Below are positions 1 to 7,144 of a stretch of 11,220 nucleotides of DNA, piece by piece. A program made the translations under genes and the position numbers. Every line of letters begins with the position of its first letter. The stretch's first letter is position 1. This stretch comes from Haloferacaceae archaeon (lineage in GTDB: Archaea > Halobacteriota > Halobacteria > Halobacteriales > Haloferacaceae). Below the pieces are notes generated by a model. That model did not search any database and was not told where the DNA came from. It worked only from the letters and a program-made list of their open reading frames with translations. Location: contig JAQCMZ010000368.1 of assembly GCA_028274825.1 (NCBI GenBank), positions 1-11,220 of the forward strand, in the 5' to 3' direction.

Positions 1-110
1 CGGCTCCACCACCACGGCACGTCCACGTTGTCCACCTTCGGGTACTCCGACCGGACGACGAGCGGCGTCACTCGAAATTGGGGAAGTCCCCGAGGGAGAG
101 TTTTCAGAAT
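1..110 (-). CDS. Possible partial gene running off the left edge
   Basis: A minus-strand frame is open from base 110 to the window edge. The part after a GTG at 69-71 has strong haloarchaeal coding character: almost every third codon position is G or C, and it reads MTPLVVRSEYPKVDNVDV and then a run of tryptophans. I do not recognise the protein. The GTG could be the true start, or the frame could be the surviving end of a gene broken further upstream, since codons before the GTG are also protein-like (LPRGLPQFR). No ribosome-binding site or TATA element is evident in front of the GTG. It lies downstream of, and on the same strand as, the decayed gene at 133-648. Confidence 0.3.
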   Translation of the reverse strand, partial: MLKTLPRGLPQFRVTPLVVRSEYPKVDNVDVPWWWS

Positions 111-132
111 TCAGTGAGATGATTCGGACCGA

Positions 133-648
133 TTATTCCCTGACGGTCACTGTCTGAAAGAGATCCTCCCTGCCGCACCCCCGGAGTTGAATAACAGTCC
201 CCAAACTGCCAAGGACTGGTAAGGGTGATTCCTCGCATTCCTCGTCGCGGGAGACCGACGATAGTATCTCAGCAAGCGCTATACTCAGGGCTTGCATCGC
301 TGTCTCCCGCGCTTCGGCCTCGGCAAACGCCTGATCGGCCCGCTACAGGAGCACATCAACGGGATAGTACAACAATGAGACGGCGTCGCCGGTGCATGTG
401 GCCGTCGTATATCTTCTCGAGGTTGTGATTGCGTCGAGTACGGACGCGCTCGGTCAGATCTTCAGCGACTTTCTCGTATCTTTTCAGAGATGTCGTCGGG
501 GACGAGTATCCCACGACTAGTGATAGTGGGTAGCTTCTTCAGGATGGATTTTGCCCTCGGAGTTCATCCCGATTTCCGGGTAGTTGTGTGCGTGCTGATG
601 GATACTGGCTTGAAGCAGGTTCTTCACATTACTGTCGACAGTCGTCAC
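133..648 (-). pseudogene. Decayed unidentified gene downstream of the alcohol dehydrogenase
   Basis: A GTG at 646-648 overlaps the dehydrogenase stop codon as GTGA, an arrangement typical of translational coupling. From it runs a 43-residue frame beginning MTTVDSNVKNLLQ and containing HQHAHNYPEIG, which stops at TAG 517-519. Coding-like sequence then continues in other frames: SRGILVPDDISEK, then YEKVAEDLTERVRTRR, then TGDAVSLLYYPVDVLL. After an in-frame TAG at 343-345 comes RADQAFAEAEARE, and the last stop is TAA at 133-135. At least two frame changes and one internal stop are needed to join these pieces. The histidine-rich start distantly recalls metal-dependent hydrolases of the amidohydrolase/PHP kind, but that is a guess. 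Sequencing error is an alternative explanation for one frameshift, less so for the whole set. Confidence 0.45.
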
Positions 649-1814
649 CAAACGCTCCGGAGAATCGTCTTGGCGTCGGACACCTCGACGGGGCGTGGGT
701 TCGGCTCGAGATGCCGGTCTGAGTGAACCGCCAATTCAGCCAGTTCGTCCATCTCCTCTTCGCGTGCCCCCACGGACCGTAGCGATTGATCGAGACCGAG
801 GTCGTCGCGAAGTCGGGTTATCCCCTCGACTAGCGTCTGAGCGCGCCCGCGCCGGCTCCCGTCTGCTTCGTACAGACGGGTGCCGAGGCGAGCGAACGCC
901 TCGGTCGATGCAGGCTGGTTGTACTCGACAACCTCCGGGAGTACCATCGAAATAGCTACCGCGTGAGGGACGTCGTAGAGTGCCTGGACGCCGTAGGCGA
1001 TTGAGTGGATTGCCGCCTTTCCCCCGTTGACCCGACCCAGCATCGCCATCGTGGCCGCGAGGGCCATCTTCTCGCGGGCCTCGGGCGCGTCGGCACCCAT
1101 GAAGGTGGCGTCGCGCAGGTGTTCTTCGATGAGTTCCATCGCCTGGACACACAGCGCGTCCGCAAACGTGTTGCTGGTGGTGGCCATGTATGAACCCATC
1201 GCGTGTGCGAAAGCATCCAGCCCTGTTGACTTCGTGAGTGCTGCCGGGAGATGCATCGACAGGTCCGGGTCAATGATAGCCGTGTGTGACAGAATTGCAG
1301 GGTCGATGATTCCCTCCTTTTCGCCCGTTCCGTTGGCCCTGTCGTCGAACAGTACCGACGCCGGCGACACCTCGGCACCGGTTCCCGATGTCGTCGGCAA
1401 GAGAACTGTCGGCAGCCCCTCAGTCGGTACGTTGTGCCGTCCAAAGAGCTTCTCGATGGGACTCTCGTTCGTCAGCAGTGCTGCCGCCGTCTTGGCAACG
1501 TCCATCGAACTCCCACCGCCAATCCCGACCAACGCGTCGGCACCGATATCCCCTGCGAGATCTGCACACTCCAGTGTGTTCGATACCTTTGGGTCGGGCT
1601 CGACTCCGTCGAATACCTCGTAGTCGACACCAGCGGTCTCGATAGACGAAACAATAGGATCTAGCAAGCCGGCGTTGCGGATTCCGGGATCGGTCACGAG
1701 TAGGACTGTATCGCCATTTTGCGCACAGTGAACTCCGGTCTCAGTCACTGTTCCACGCCCGAAAATGAGGTTGTCTGGGCTGACGAAATCGAGGTGCTCG
1801 TCACGAGGGATCAT
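645..1814 (-). CDS. Iron-containing (group III) alcohol dehydrogenase
   Basis: This 389-residue protein is a cytoplasmic NAD(P)-dependent dehydrogenase of the iron-containing alcohol dehydrogenase family, which interconverts alcohols or hydroxyacids with aldehydes or ketones. Length is normal for the family. The N-terminal nucleotide-binding domain has GGGSSMDVAK at 99-108 and TTSGTGAEVS at 141-150. The C-terminal metal domain supplies the expected ligands: Asp200 and His204 (LDAFAHA), His270, and His284 (VPHAVA), with the usual 14-residue gap between the last two. The second histidine of the family's HxxxH pattern is a tyrosine here (Tyr274), so catalysis or substrate preference may differ from FucO-like enzymes. 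Relatives include lactaldehyde reductase, maleylacetate reductase and hydroxyacid-oxoacid transhydrogenase, and I cannot choose among them. The ATG sits 28 nt from a TATA-like element, which supports this start and a leaderless transcript. Confidence 0.9.
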   Translation of the reverse strand: MIPRDEHLDFVSPDNLIFGRGTVTETGVHCAQNGDTVLLVTDPGIRNAGLLDPIVSSIETAGVDYEVFDGVEPDPKVSNTLECADLAGDIGADALVGIGGGSSMDVAKTAAALLTNESPIEKLFGRHNVPTEGLPTVLLPTTSGTGAEVSPASVLFDDRANGTGEKEGIIDPAILSHTAIIDPDLSMHLPAALTKSTGLDAFAHAMGSYMATTSNTFADALCVQAMELIEEHLRDATFMGADAPEAREKMALAATMAMLGRVNGGKAAIHSIAYGVQALYDVPHAVAISMVLPEVVEYNQPASTEAFARLGTRLYEADGSRRGRAQTLVEGITRLRDDLGLDQSLRSVGAREEEMDELAELAVHSDRHLEPNPRPVEVSDAKTILRSVW

Positions 1815-2278
1815 ATACGTTCGATTTTATCAATGCGAATAATAATTGTGTGGGAAAGCGCGTTTCTCCGCTTTCCTCCGATTTCGACGGGCATTGCCCA
1901 CAGAGTTGAGTCATCAATTTCACCGCACATACCTCCTGTCGAATGTCTCACCAGGCGTTTGACCTCCTGACGTTCAGATACTCTCCCTGCATCGGACAGC
2001 GTCGGACTCTCCGTGACCGACCTGAGGACATTACACACGCCTCTGGTGAGGACGGAATATCGGCTCTCGTCGGACAGTTCGGGCCGCGCTAGCTCATATA
2101 ACCCGTGGTGGTGTCTGTGATCCTCCGAGTGGTCACCTTCTGTGATGACGTGTCACTCTGGTTCCGAACTCGATAGCTCGGTGGAGGAGTCAAGCCAATG
2201 CACGATACATGTCTCCTCAGTGAGTCCGTGGTCTATCTTGATATCACCGAGGCCGAGCCGAACCCGACGAAGAACCAT
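1811..2278 (-). pseudogene. Decayed unidentified gene upstream of the alcohol dehydrogenase
   Basis: One minus-strand frame runs from an ATG at 2278 to a stop at 1811 and is interrupted once, by TGA at 2153-2155. Before the stop it encodes 41 residues (for example GDIKIDHGLTEETCIVHWLD). After it come about 113 codons with no good start codon near the break, including HGLYELARPELSDESRYSVL and VSERQEVKRLVRHSTGG. Composition is acidic and protein-like on both sides of the stop, so I read this as one gene with a nonsense mutation. The last roughly 15 codons are probably not original coding sequence, because they hold the dehydrogenase promoter. A further frame change upstream would link it to the open frame that starts at a GTG overlapping the stop of the racemase-like gene (2244-2534). 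Family unknown; a small regulator is possible but unproven. Confidence 0.4.
1836..1847 (-). promoter_or_regulatory. TATA-like promoter of the alcohol dehydrogenase gene
   Basis: On the minus strand this reads AATTATTATTCG in GC-rich surroundings. The TTATTA core is centred about 28 nt before the ATG at 1814, the spacing expected between an archaeal TATA box and a start site, so transcription would begin at or next to the start codon. No upstream Shine-Dalgarno sequence is seen, which agrees with a leaderless mRNA. Confidence 0.55.
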
Positions 2279-2440
2279 CCTCGCTGACCTGGAAGAGCAC
2301 AGTTCTGCCGAGTTGCTCGGGTTTGGTACGTGTCTCGGCGAAACGATGGGTGATCTGTGGACCTTGATGACAGAGGAGGTGAACCGAGCCGAGACATCGA
2401 GACGATTCTGGGCAGTTGACCCGGCCAGTAGACCAGGCTA

Positions 2441-2469
2441 TTCCCGTCATATCCCGTCTCAGACGGGAA
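2441..2469. repeat. Palindrome with an extra half-site (TTCCCGTC array)
   Basis: A perfect inverted repeat, TCCCGTCT-c-AGACGGGA, lies at 2452-2468. A direct copy of the left half-site, TTCCCGTC, sits just before it at 2441-2448, and its exact reverse complement GACGGGAA is at 2462-2469. No T-rich tract follows on either strand, so it does not look like a transcription terminator. The near-zero loop and repeated half-site look more like a protein-binding operator. It lies about 60-90 nt past the stop of the racemase-like gene. Confidence 0.5.
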
Positions 2470-2530
2470 CGATGCTCAACATCGACAGCGGCAAACAGCG
2501 GCCTATCCGACTCGAAACCTGACCCGAGCG

Positions 2531-3673
2531 TCACGTTGATGTATCGACGGCGTACTTGTCAACGAGGTCGCGGTCAATCTCGACGCCGAGACCTGGTCTG
2601 TCGGGTAACTCGACTGTTCCGTCAGAGATTGTCGGACGGGTTTTCAACAAGTCGTACCAGACTGGGTCTGCAGTCGGGTGAAACGCCTCCAAATACTCGC
2701 CGTTCGGGATTGCAGCGAGGAGGTGCATCGCGATGTGTGGCTCCTCGTGGTGAGCCATAGTGACGTTGGCTGTTTCAGCCATCCGTGCAATCTTCAGCCA
2801 CTGTGTCGGACCACCCGCGATCGATGAGTCAGGGTTCAGAATGTCAACAGCATCGTTATCCACGAGCCGTCGGCAGGCTGACATTACCGATTCGCTTTGT
2901 CCGGCAGTCACCGGAAGTGGCGTTTTGCGCCGTACCTCGGCCATTCCGGCGTACTGCTCGTACCAGACGACCGGCTCCTCAAACCACTCCACGTCGTAAT
3001 CAGCAGCCCGCCGCCCGAACTCGACTGCTTGCTCGACACTGTACCCCTGGTTAGCGTCACAGGCGACGACAAACTCATCACCACCGGCCTCACGGACAGC
3101 AGCGAGCCGCTCGATATCCTCGTCAACTGACCGGCCACCAACCTTCAGCTTGAGCCCGGCAAACCCAAGGTCCTGATACTCGGTCACCTCCTCGGCAAGC
3201 GCGTCAGTCCCCTCTTCGCCGTGGTAATAACCGCCAATCGCGATGGCCGGGATGCTCTCTCGATACCCTCCCCAGAGTCTGTACAGTGGCGTCTGTAATG
3301 ACTTGCCAACTGCGTCCCACGCCGCGATATTCACCGCACCCAGGGCGTGGATGTACAACTGTCGCTTGTCGGGCCGATACGCGAAGAAGTCGTTGGCCTC
3401 AGACATCGCGCTCTGCCAGCACCGCTCGACTGTCATGAGATCGTTTCCGACGAAGTGTGGCGCAACACGGTCTTCGATGAGCGATTTCAGCGTGGCAGCC
3501 TTCGATGGACTGCTGTCCAAGATGTCGCCGGAGTGAATAAACCCGACAGGGCCGTCAGCCGTGTTAAGCCGCACTATCACGGTCCCTCTGCCGGTTTTTG
3601 TATACCCACTGCCGGAGAGGTCGGAGTCTGTCGGCATCACCACCGGCGTCGCCGACACGCTCGTGATTTCCAT
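2531..3673 (-). CDS. Enolase-superfamily enzyme, mandelate racemase type (sugar-acid dehydratase or racemase)
   Basis: This 380-residue cytoplasmic enzyme belongs to the mandelate racemase subgroup, whose members abstract the proton beside a carboxylate and then racemise, epimerise or dehydrate the acid, often a sugar acid. The capping domain is roughly residues 1-130 and the barrel follows. Visible catalytic residues are the KxK pair Lys175/Lys177 (LKLKVGG), metal ligands Asp206 (DANQGYS) and Glu232 (WFEEP), the Asp282/His309 dyad, and Glu329. All fall at the same spacings as in mandelate racemase. The third metal-ligand position is Gln259 (TAGQSE) rather than glutamate, with Glu261 two residues on. 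The substrate cannot be assigned. The ATG lies about 24 nt from a TATA-like element. Neighbours on the same strand are a dehydrogenase and an ABC importer, consistent with acid catabolism. Confidence 0.88.
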   Translation of the reverse strand: MEITSVSATPVVMPTDSDLSGSGYTKTGRGTVIVRLNTADGPVGFIHSGDILDSSPSKAATLKSLIEDRVAPHFVGNDLMTVERCWQSAMSEANDFFAYRPDKRQLYIHALGAVNIAAWDAVGKSLQTPLYRLWGGYRESIPAIAIGGYYHGEEGTDALAEEVTEYQDLGFAGLKLKVGGRSVDEDIERLAAVREAGGDEFVVACDANQGYSVEQAVEFGRRAADYDVEWFEEPVVWYEQYAGMAEVRRKTPLPVTAGQSESVMSACRRLVDNDAVDILNPDSSIAGGPTQWLKIARMAETANVTMAHHEEPHIAMHLLAAIPNGEYLEAFHPTADPVWYDLLKTRPTISDGTVELPDRPGLGVEIDRDLVDKYAVDTST

Positions 3674-3693
3674 ACCACTGACTTTGCCAGTCT

Positions 3694-3700
3694 CTATTTA
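3694..3700 (-). promoter_or_regulatory. TATA-like promoter of the racemase-like gene
   Basis: The minus strand reads TAAATAG in an otherwise GC-rich stretch, centred about 24 nt before the ATG at 3673. That spacing predicts a transcript starting at or within a few bases of the start codon. No Shine-Dalgarno motif stands between the two. Confidence 0.45.
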
Positions 3701-3878
3701 GTTCTGCCGCAGAGCAGGAGACGCTGTGTCCAGACGGCAAAGTATCTCCGGGGCAAGGGTCCGTGGCATTCAGCTTGAACCATCTGTAGATTACTCAGGA
3801 TACCCGGGCTGTTGATCCGACGTAGTGAAGACGGGGTACGGGCGAACAGGCCAGGCTCTTCAGCAGTTGTACTAATCT

Positions 3879-4668
3879 CTAATTCTCTGCGTCTGCTTCG
3901 GACAGCACGGCCCGTGACCAGCCAACTACCTTCGCGTTCAGTCGCTCCCCTGAGACCGGATTAGTGGGGGCTCCCCGCGCCCGTCGCCCCTCATACTGAA
4001 CGTGGACTCGTCAGTGGGGACGGCACTGACACGAACCCTCATTGAGGTAGTCGCTGCTCAAAAGGACCCACGAAAGTCGGGTTCGACACACGAGAGGATC
4101 TCACTGGTGTACAGGCGTACTCAACGGTAATCACAGCTGCGCCAGCTGTGACGTACTTATCACTGAAACATTACATCTCGGGGGTGGATTCCTACGGGTT
4201 GGCGGCTGTGCCGACCACGCGGTCGTCCGGTGAAAGTGAGATGAGTCCACGATTCCTGCACTGATTAGACGGGGCAAGTAGCTTCTCGTCCAGTGTCACA
4301 GGCCACTGATCGTGGTCGTTCGGGCGACGAGGAAGCCAGTCACCACCTGTGTTACTCCCGCCGTCCAGCCGGATAGTGAGTCTATCCTCGAAGCGACTCC
4401 TGTCTGCGTTCTTCTGCTGAAAAGCGCTGGTATCGGGTCGATTTCCGACGGTCTCGGTGACTGTCGCGCCAACCTCATACCGGTGAGTGCCCGTTGGGAG
4501 AGAGTCTCGAGTAGGGCCACCAGTGTCAATCACGATGGCCCGTTCACCGAAACGACAAACAGAGTGGACTATGCTGAGCGGTCTCATCAATCGGGCAATA
4601 CCAACTCGACCGCAGACCGATTCCGTCGAAACTGCAGAGGAGAGACGAGTCCAGCTAGCCGACAGGAG
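3879..4668 (-). pseudogene. Decayed unidentified gene downstream of the ABC importer
   Basis: The same minus-strand frame is open for 159 codons (4192-4668), stops at TAG, stops again at TAA 4171-4173, then resumes for 43 codons (4042-4170) with CFSDKYVTAGAAVITVEY. After one frame change the last 43 codons (3879-4010) read VHVQYEGRRARGAPTNPVSG and end with an acidic tail and a TAG. The first segment includes ERAIVIDTGG and HRYEVGATVTETVG. Third-position GC (roughly 64 percent by hand count) is lower than in the intact genes sampled, as expected for relaxed selection. The frame opens 9 nt after the permease stop, so the original gene may have been the last member of the importer operon. I do not recognise the family. 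A real but shorter gene confined to 4192-4590 is the alternative. Confidence 0.42.
4131..4151. repeat. 9-bp perfect inverted repeat
   Basis: TCACAGCTG, a 3-base spacer CGC, then CAGCTGTGA. It lies inside the decayed gene at 3879-4668, where one strand can be read as coding (TAGAAV), so it may be accidental. No T-tract follows on either strand, which argues against a terminator. Confidence 0.4.
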
Positions 4669-4679
4669 TCAGGCGGAGG

Positions 4680-5696
4680 TCACCGCTTGGTAGACGGGCT
4701 AAGTCCTGGGATAGAGACAGCCCGTTCGAGTCGGCTCATAGCCAGTGCTGTCGTCAACACGAGCGCGAGATACAGACCTGCGAGGATCACGTACATATCC
4801 GTGACACGGAACGTATCAGAAGCGATAATCCGCGCTTGGCGGAACATCTCGGGAACGGTGATGAACGCTGCCAGCGAGGAGTATTTGATCAGATACACGA
4901 ATTCGTTAGTCCAGCCGGGGATGGCATAGCGAAGCCCCTGTGGGAGAACAACATACCGGATGCCCTGGAGTTTCGAGAGGCCGACCGACCGACCGGCGAC
5001 GAGTTGGCCCTCATCGACGGACTGCAGAGCTGCACGGATGTATTCGGCCTGGTAAGCCGAGGAGTTGATCGTGAATCCGACAACTGCGACAAACACTGCC
5101 GCTCTGGGAACCGGGCCCGCTCCGATGATCCACACCCGGTCGAACCACCCCGCCAGCGGGAGTGCAAAATACAGGAAAAACAGCTGCGCGAGCAGCGGTG
5201 TCCCACGGATCAGCTCCGTGTACGCCAGCGAGAGACTCCGCAGCGACCGTCCACCGTAAACCCGCGAGACCGACAGCGGGACGGCAATCGCTAGTCCGAG
5301 GAGCATCGAGACCAGCGTGAGATACACCGTGATAAATGCACCAGCTGCCAGGGCGGGTGCCGATTCAGCTGCAAACGCACCGAGATCGAGTAGCCAGGCC
5401 AGCCAGTCGACAGGCTGGCCCACCGGACCGATTCCCTCGCTCACCGACCGAACCTGCACAGCGGCCGCTTCGAACGGTCCTGGAGGCACCCACGGCTGAC
5501 GGCTGGCGACGGTGGCCTCTGAGTCGATCAGACGGGGAATCCCGACGGCAGTGAACAGCCAGTCGAGAACGGTGTTGTGAGCCGCCCAGCGCAAGAGCAG
5601 CCACGTCCAGAAGATGATCCCAACCCCTGTCAGGATTGTTCGGCGGCGTCCGAGAAGTTCGCCGACAGCCGACTGCTCTGTGTGATCGGCACTCAT
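4680..5696 (-). CDS. Polar amino acid ABC transporter permease with N-terminal extension
   Basis: This 338-residue integral membrane protein is a HisM/GlnP-type permease that forms half of the importer channel. The core starts near residue 115 and has membrane segments at about 120-145, 168-182, 198-215, 265-282 and 300-320. ELIRGTPLL at 161-169 is a family hallmark, and the cytoplasmic ATPase-contact (EAA) loop is near 229-253 (EGQLVAGRSVGLSKLQGIRY). Family members are usually 220-240 residues. Here about 110 residues precede the core: a membrane helix at 21-38, then an extracellular proline- and glycine-containing linker. The start codon overlaps the ATPase stop as ATGA, which fixes the start and indicates translational coupling. 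It pairs with the permease at 6424-7140. Confidence 0.9.
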   Translation of the reverse strand: MSADHTEQSAVGELLGRRRTILTGVGIIFWTWLLLRWAAHNTVLDWLFTAVGIPRLIDSEATVASRQPWVPPGPFEAAAVQVRSVSEGIGPVGQPVDWLAWLLDLGAFAAESAPALAAGAFITVYLTLVSMLLGLAIAVPLSVSRVYGGRSLRSLSLAYTELIRGTPLLAQLFFLYFALPLAGWFDRVWIIGAGPVPRAAVFVAVVGFTINSSAYQAEYIRAALQSVDEGQLVAGRSVGLSKLQGIRYVVLPQGLRYAIPGWTNEFVYLIKYSSLAAFITVPEMFRQARIIASDTFRVTDMYVILAGLYLALVLTTALAMSRLERAVSIPGLSPSTKR

Positions 5697-6427
5697 CGGT
5701 GTGAATTTGCGATCCCGCCGAGAAACTCCCCGGTGCGGTCGTGGTTCGGATCGTCGAACAGCTGTGTCGGTGTGCCTCGCTCGACGATCTGTCCCTCATC
5801 GAGGAAGGTCAGGGTCGTCGCCGCCGAGCGGGCAAACTCCATCTCGTGGGTGACACACAGCATCGTCATACCCCCGGCCGCGAGATCGCGCATCACTGCC
5901 AGAACATCATCGATAAGTTCCGGGTCCAGCGCGCTGGTGGGCTCGTCAAAGAGAATGAGTTCCGGGTCCATTGCCAGTGCCCGAGCGATGCCGACGCGTT
6001 GTTTTTGTCCGCCGGACAACTCGCCAGGGTACGAATCCGCTTGATCCGCCAGTCCAACCCGCTCGAGGTACTCGTCGGCACGAGCGCGGGCGTCTGCTTC
6101 TACCAAATCCAATACCTGTGTCAACCCGAGCGTGATATTCCCCCGAGCGGTGCGATGAGTGAACAAATTGAACCCCTGAAACACCATCCCGACGCGGCGG
6201 CGGAGTCGATTCTCCTCAATCCCGTAGATATCTTTCCCGTCAAGATGCACCGTGCCGTCGTCGATGTTAGTGAGCCGGTTAACACATCGCAACAGTGTAG
6301 ATTTCCCTGACCCGCTTGGACCGACGATCACCTCGACGTCTTGTTGATCCATCTCGAAGCTGACATCCGAGAGGACTCTGCCTTCGTCGTAGGACTTGCT
6401 GATGCTGTCGATCTGGAGCAGACTCAT
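5693..6427 (-). CDS. Polar amino acid ABC transporter ATP-binding protein
   Basis: This 244-residue cytoplasmic ATPase powers the importer and is closest in pattern to the GlnQ/HisP group. All nucleotide-binding motifs are intact: Walker A GPSGSGKST at 36-44, Q-loop glutamine 84, signature LSGGQ at 137-141, Walker B LILFDE at 157-162, D-loop SALD at 165-168, and the H-loop histidine 194 (CVTHEM). Length is normal for the family. The gene overlaps both neighbours by ATGA: its start with the stop of the upstream permease, and its stop with the start of the downstream permease. This implies coupled translation and balanced subunit supply. Confidence 0.95.
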   Translation of the reverse strand: MSLLQIDSISKSYDEGRVLSDVSFEMDQQDVEVIVGPSGSGKSTLLRCVNRLTNIDDGTVHLDGKDIYGIEENRLRRRVGMVFQGFNLFTHRTARGNITLGLTQVLDLVEADARARADEYLERVGLADQADSYPGELSGGQKQRVGIARALAMDPELILFDEPTSALDPELIDDVLAVMRDLAAGGMTMLCVTHEMEFARSAATTLTFLDEGQIVERGTPTQLFDDPNHDRTGEFLGGIANSHR

Positions 6428-7140
6428 TCGGACCCTCTCGGGACAGCATAGCGCTGCCGTATTCGCTCGAGTGTTTGGTTTGTGAAAACTGTCAACACGA
6501 AATATATCGCCGCGATAGCCACGATAACCTCCGTGACGGCCGTATCCCGGCCAGGCTGGAGATAGAGGTTTTCTGCACGGGTTAGTAACTCTGCCAGCCC
6601 AATCGCGAAGGCGATACTGGTATCTTTGAGCACAATCGTAAACTCATTTTGGAATCCGGGGACTGACCGCCGGACCGCTTGCGGAAAGATCACGTGACGA
6701 ATCGCTTGAAGACGGCTCATCCCGACCGCCCTAGCAGCTTCCATCTGGCCGGCACCGACCGACCGGATCGCACCGCGGAACACTTGCGCTTGATATGCGC
6801 CGCTCCGAAGCCCCAGTGCAAGTGTCGCCGTGAGGAACGCTGTCAGTTGGATGTCGAGTCCTGGGATCGTTCCGAGTCGGGGGACGGGGAGTCCGAAATA
6901 ACACAGCACGATCAGGACGACAATCGGTGTTCCGCGGAGGAGTACCCCAACGGTACTGACAATCTGCCGGAGACGGCCAGAGCCGTACACTTCGACAGCG
7001 CCGGCAGGGAAGCCAGTCAGGAATCCCACCACGAGACTAGTCAGTGTCAACAACACAGTCACGACCAGCCCACCCAGCAGGTACTCCCAGTTCGCGGCGA
7101 CGAATGCCCAGTCGCCAGCCTGTAACGGGAGCCGAATCAT
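6424..7140 (-). CDS. Polar amino acid ABC transporter permease
   Basis: This 238-residue membrane protein is the second HisM/GlnP-type permease, of the standard family length. Membrane segments are at about 20-48, 62-86, 98-115, 165-185 and 203-222. The VLLRGTPIVV element is at 66-75, and the ATPase-contact loop GQMEAARAVGMSRLQAIRHV spans about 131-150 with a following FPQA. Unlike its partner it has no N-terminal extension, so the transporter is built from two different permeases. It starts 4 nt after the binding-protein stop, and its own stop overlaps the ATPase start. Confidence 0.93.
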   Translation of the reverse strand: MIRLPLQAGDWAFVAANWEYLLGGLVVTVLLTLTSLVVGFLTGFPAGAVEVYGSGRLRQIVSTVGVLLRGTPIVVLIVLCYFGLPVPRLGTIPGLDIQLTAFLTATLALGLRSGAYQAQVFRGAIRSVGAGQMEAARAVGMSRLQAIRHVIFPQAVRRSVPGFQNEFTIVLKDTSIAFAIGLAELLTRAENLYLQPGRDTAVTEVIVAIAAIYFVLTVFTNQTLERIRQRYAVPRGSE

Positions 7141-7144
7141 CCCG

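Noticed and set aside
1027..1623. Plus-strand open frame of 198 codons opposite the alcohol dehydrogenase
   Set aside because: Antisense shadow of a strongly supported gene, common in GC-rich DNA; the serine/alanine-rich translation has no recognisable domain.
2153..2155. TGA read through as selenocysteine
   Set aside because: Haloarchaea are not known to use selenocysteine, no SECIS-like structure was seen, and other breaks in the region point to simple decay.
2142..2522. Plus-strand open frame of 126 codons between the dehydrogenase and the racemase-like gene
   Set aside because: Part of it (ADLEEHSSAELLGFG and following) is acidic and protein-like, but there is no TATA element or ribosome site, the N-terminal third is serine/arginine-rich, and it opposes the minus-strand remnant that better fits the surroundings. 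It remains an alternative reading.
3694..3956. Minus-strand open frame of 87 codons just upstream of the racemase-like gene
   Set aside because: It ends within the TATA element of that gene, is arginine-rich, and overlaps in another frame the more convincing end of the decayed gene at 3879-4010.
3879..4020. Possible tail of an IS200/IS605-type TnpB gene
   Set aside because: A short frame here resembled transposase tails at first glance, but no zinc-finger cysteines, no terminal hairpin and no TnpA were found.
4075..4095. T-loop-like GGGTTCGAC suggesting a tRNA
   Set aside because: Flanking bases do not pair as a T-stem and no acceptor, D or anticodon arms could be built around it.
4312..4929. 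Plus-strand open frame of 205 codons
   Set aside because: Its second half lies antisense to the well-supported permease gene, its composition is basic and serine-rich unlike the neighbours, and no motif is visible.
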